The translations under genes were made by a program, and so were the position numbers. From contig JABFRT010000063.1 in assembly GCA_013141015.1 (NCBI GenBank), positions 1-40,767 of the forward strand: a stretch of DNA of 40,767 nt, read 5' to 3'. Below, one piece after another: positions 40,001 to 40,767 of the stretch. Under the pieces are notes generated by a model that saw only the letters and a list, made by a program, of their open reading frames with translations, had not been told where the DNA came from and ran no database searches. Numbering within the stretch: position 1 is the stretch's first letter; each line of letters opens with the position of its first letter. This DNA comes from Hyphomicrobium sp. (GTDB taxonomy: Bacteria > Pseudomonadota > Alphaproteobacteria > Rhizobiales > Hyphomicrobiaceae).

Positions 40001-40481
40001 CGGCCGCCTGTTCGTGCGCGGACCCAACGTGATGCTCGGCTACTATCGCGCCGAAAATCCAGGCGTGCTTGAGCCGCCGGTCGACGGCTGGCACGACACC
40101 GGCGACATCGTCGAAATCGACCCGCAGGGATTCATCTCCATCAAGGGCCGCGCCAAACGCTTCGCGAAAATCGCCGGCGAAATGGTCTCGCTCTCGGCTG
40201 TCGAAGCGCTATCGGCTGAACTCTGGCCGCAGCTGATCACGGTTGTCGTGTCACTGCCGGACGCCCGCAAAGGTGAGCGCCTCGCGCTACTGACGACGGA
40301 TGCCACCTGCACGCGCGAGGCTTTCAGCCAGTTCGCCAAACGCAAAGGCGCAACCGAGTTGATGGTGCCCGCCGACATTATGGTGGTCGATAAAATCCCG
40401 CTGCTTGGCTCCGGCAAACCCGACTACGTCGCGGCGCTCACCGTTGCCAAAGAACGGGCGGCGGCGAAGAGCGTGGCATGA
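37080..40481 (+). CDS. aas: MFS / PlsC / acyl-ACP synthetase fusion (Aas with LplT-like domain)
   Basis: A 1133-residue inner-membrane protein that flips lysophospholipids inward and re-acylates them. Residues 1-~415: major-facilitator domain with about 12 helices (FWCQFLTALNDNLLKNAL start), LplT-like. About 430-620: PlsC acyltransferase with NHVSLLD (His457, Asp462) and FPEGRLTVTGG. About 640-1133: AMP-binding acyl-ACP synthetase with LFTSGSEGTPKG (about 794-805), GYGVTETAP and WHDTGDIVEI. In E. coli LplT and Aas are separate. AGGA lies 7-8 bases before ATG. Confidence 0.95.
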   Translation: MFATLMTARRFAALFWCQFLTALNDNLLKNALAMLVVYKLAMANGPVIGTLAGAALIVPFFLFSALAGQLADKYDKAYVAERLKLLEIPVAIIAAIGFVVPSIPLLFIALLLFGTISAFFGPIKYGLLPAHLTTAELPAGNALVEGATFLAILLGTIGGNFAASSDAHLQMVALSIVAFGVMSWVAARAIPSTGASAPDLVIDRNIVSSTRTLLSELKTDKRIWQGALITSWFWLVGASVLALLQNLIPKVLNGSPQVYTLALFTFAVAVAIGSVAAAKASKQRPNLALVPIGALLMGLFTLDLAWLTATLTPAPQPLQPGDVLSSFTGLRMLADLAGIAFAGGLFIVPSFAAVQAWSPKDHQARVIAGCNVISAAFMTVAALVIAGLQYQAVPLAWIFAGLGVANLVAVVLILRAWGVAGVKDVAAFLFSTFFDLEVKGLEHLPREGDRAIIAPNHVSLLDAALMHALLPSHAAYAIDTGMANTWWVKPFLKLAKAYPIDPTKPLGTRHLIQAVKDGTSLVIFPEGRLTVTGGLMKVYDGTAMIADKADAKIIPVRIDGLERSKFGYLSSAQTTKAWFPKTTVTIQPPVALHVDPALKGKNRRQAAGAALQDVMTDSAVLTTPIDQSLFEALVLAKKTRDTGRPAVEDPLGGKLSYKKLIIGAQVLGAKIAPLAPQGASVGVMLPNSAGVAVTFFALQSIGRVAAMLNFTAGPSNVAAACKAAKVDVVLTSRVFVEKGHLEPIIAALEPLAKIVYLEDVRTTITFADKVKGLFQGGKPQIKTDPNAPAAILFTSGSEGTPKGVVLSHRNLLANCAQALTRVSCNGSDKVFNALPVFHSFGLTAGLLMPLVGGIPVYLYPTPLHYRIIPELVYGSNSTILFGTDTFLAGYARAAHPYDFARVRLVLAGAEAVKERTRQMYMERFGVRILEGYGVTETAPVLAINTPLANKSGTVGRLSPLMEHRIDPVPGIEKGGRLFVRGPNVMLGYYRAENPGVLEPPVDGWHDTGDIVEIDPQGFISIKGRAKRFAKIAGEMVSLSAVEALSAELWPQLITVVVSLPDARKGERLALLTTDATCTREAFSQFAKRKGATELMVPADIMVVDKIPLLGSGKPDYVAALTVAKERAAAKSVA

Positions 40482-40523
40482 GCGTACACGGGAACTATCG
40501 GCACGACCATCGAGAGGCCAAAT

Positions 40524-40767
40524 ATGCCGCGAAAATTCTACCTACAGATGTTTGCATTTTGGGCTGGCATGGCAGTCTTGCTGTCGTTCATTTGGTTCGG
40601 CGATTATTGGTACGAGGGACGCAGCACGATCGCGAGTGGCAGAGCAACGTTGGCCACTCTCGTCTCGCCGGAAATCGTTTATCGCACTGATGGCCGTCGT
40701 ACTTGGCGGTACTATAAGGTCGCGGCGGTGAGGGCGGGCGATAGTGTTGGCACACGGTCGACCTTGG
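40524..40767 (+). CDS. Membrane-anchored protein, 5' part only
   Basis: From ATG 40524 (GAGAGG at 40512-40517) the frame stays open to the window end: MPRKFYLQMFAFWAGMAVLL, a membrane helix, then FGDYWYEGRSTIASGRATL and LVSPEIVYRTDGRRTWRYY. At least 81 residues; the rest lies outside. One membrane segment near the N-terminus and a beta-rich outer part. Not recognised. It starts 42 bases after aas and may be co-transcribed. Confidence 0.6.
   Translation, partial: MPRKFYLQMFAFWAGMAVLLSFIWFGDYWYEGRSTIASGRATLATLVSPEIVYRTDGRRTWRYYKVAAVRAGDSVGTRSTL

Noticed and set aside
40478-40690. 70-codon open frame overlapping the aas stop as ATGA
   Set aside because: Despite the overlap, its translation is His/Arg-rich without motif, while the frame from 40524 has a better ribosome-binding site and a membrane helix.

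Overview
The window is a chromosomal segment of an alphaproteobacterium, most likely of the order Hyphomicrobiales (Rhizobiales). The evidence is the combination of a CpdR cell-cycle regulator, a zinc-free bL36, a GapR (DUF2312) remnant, DUF1036 directly upstream of pyruvate kinase, tandem suhB/alpha-r8 small RNAs next to a HisN-type phosphatase, a three-part MFS-PlsC-acyl-ACP-synthetase fusion, and a BBP2-type outer-membrane protein beside KpsF. Genus cannot be told from the sequence alone. No plasmid, phage, insertion-sequence or CRISPR genes are visible.

Layout. 1-1390: terminator, then two decayed genes (gapR on the minus strand, a GNAT acetyltransferase on the plus strand) with several small indels each. 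1590-3760: an RTX calcium-binding exoprotein whose secretion signal has been split off by a frameshift, then a DUF1244 gene. 3940-7200: glycerate 2-kinase, a secreted DUF1036 protein and pyruvate kinase, a lower-glycolysis/glycerate block. 7200-9530: a small basic secreted protein, a periplasmic TPR protein, rpmJ, tRNA-Val(GAC) and cpdR. 9890-12590: N-formylglutamate amidohydrolase, two tandem antisense-oriented suhB-type sRNAs, hisN and a hypothetical gene. 12600-14535: a palindromic repeat element, a lysophospholipase-like hydrolase and an Hsp20 chaperone with a probable ROSE RNA thermometer.

15043-22878: the glutamate synthase operon. gltB carries a single-base frameshift near its 3' end, and gltB and gltD are separated by about 1.2 kb holding a DUF4274-like gene and a DUF433/DUF5615 toxin-antitoxin pair. 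gltD is translationally coupled to a hypoxanthine/uracil-DNA glycosylase. 22898-32790: a cell-envelope region with a membrane-anchored hypothetical protein, a DUF459 SGNH protein with substituted catalytic positions, an MltB-type lytic transglycosylase, galE, galU, a BBP2-type outer-membrane beta-barrel, KpsF-type arabinose-5-phosphate isomerase, and the NfeD/SPFH pair. GalE, GalU and KpsF supply precursors for surface polysaccharide and Kdo.

32962-40767: ferrochelatase, a CHAD protein, the thiSGE thiazole operon, the large Aas fusion for lysophospholipid re-acylation, and the start of a membrane protein cut by the window end.

The most notable points are the tandem suhB sRNAs, the toxin-antitoxin pair inside the glt operon, a long-range inverted repeat that can hide the ribosome-binding site of the SPFH gene, the probable ROSE element, and four separate loci broken by small indels. 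The last point leaves open whether the genome is decaying or the assembly has base-level errors. I did not find a clearly new multi-gene system; most of the window is housekeeping.
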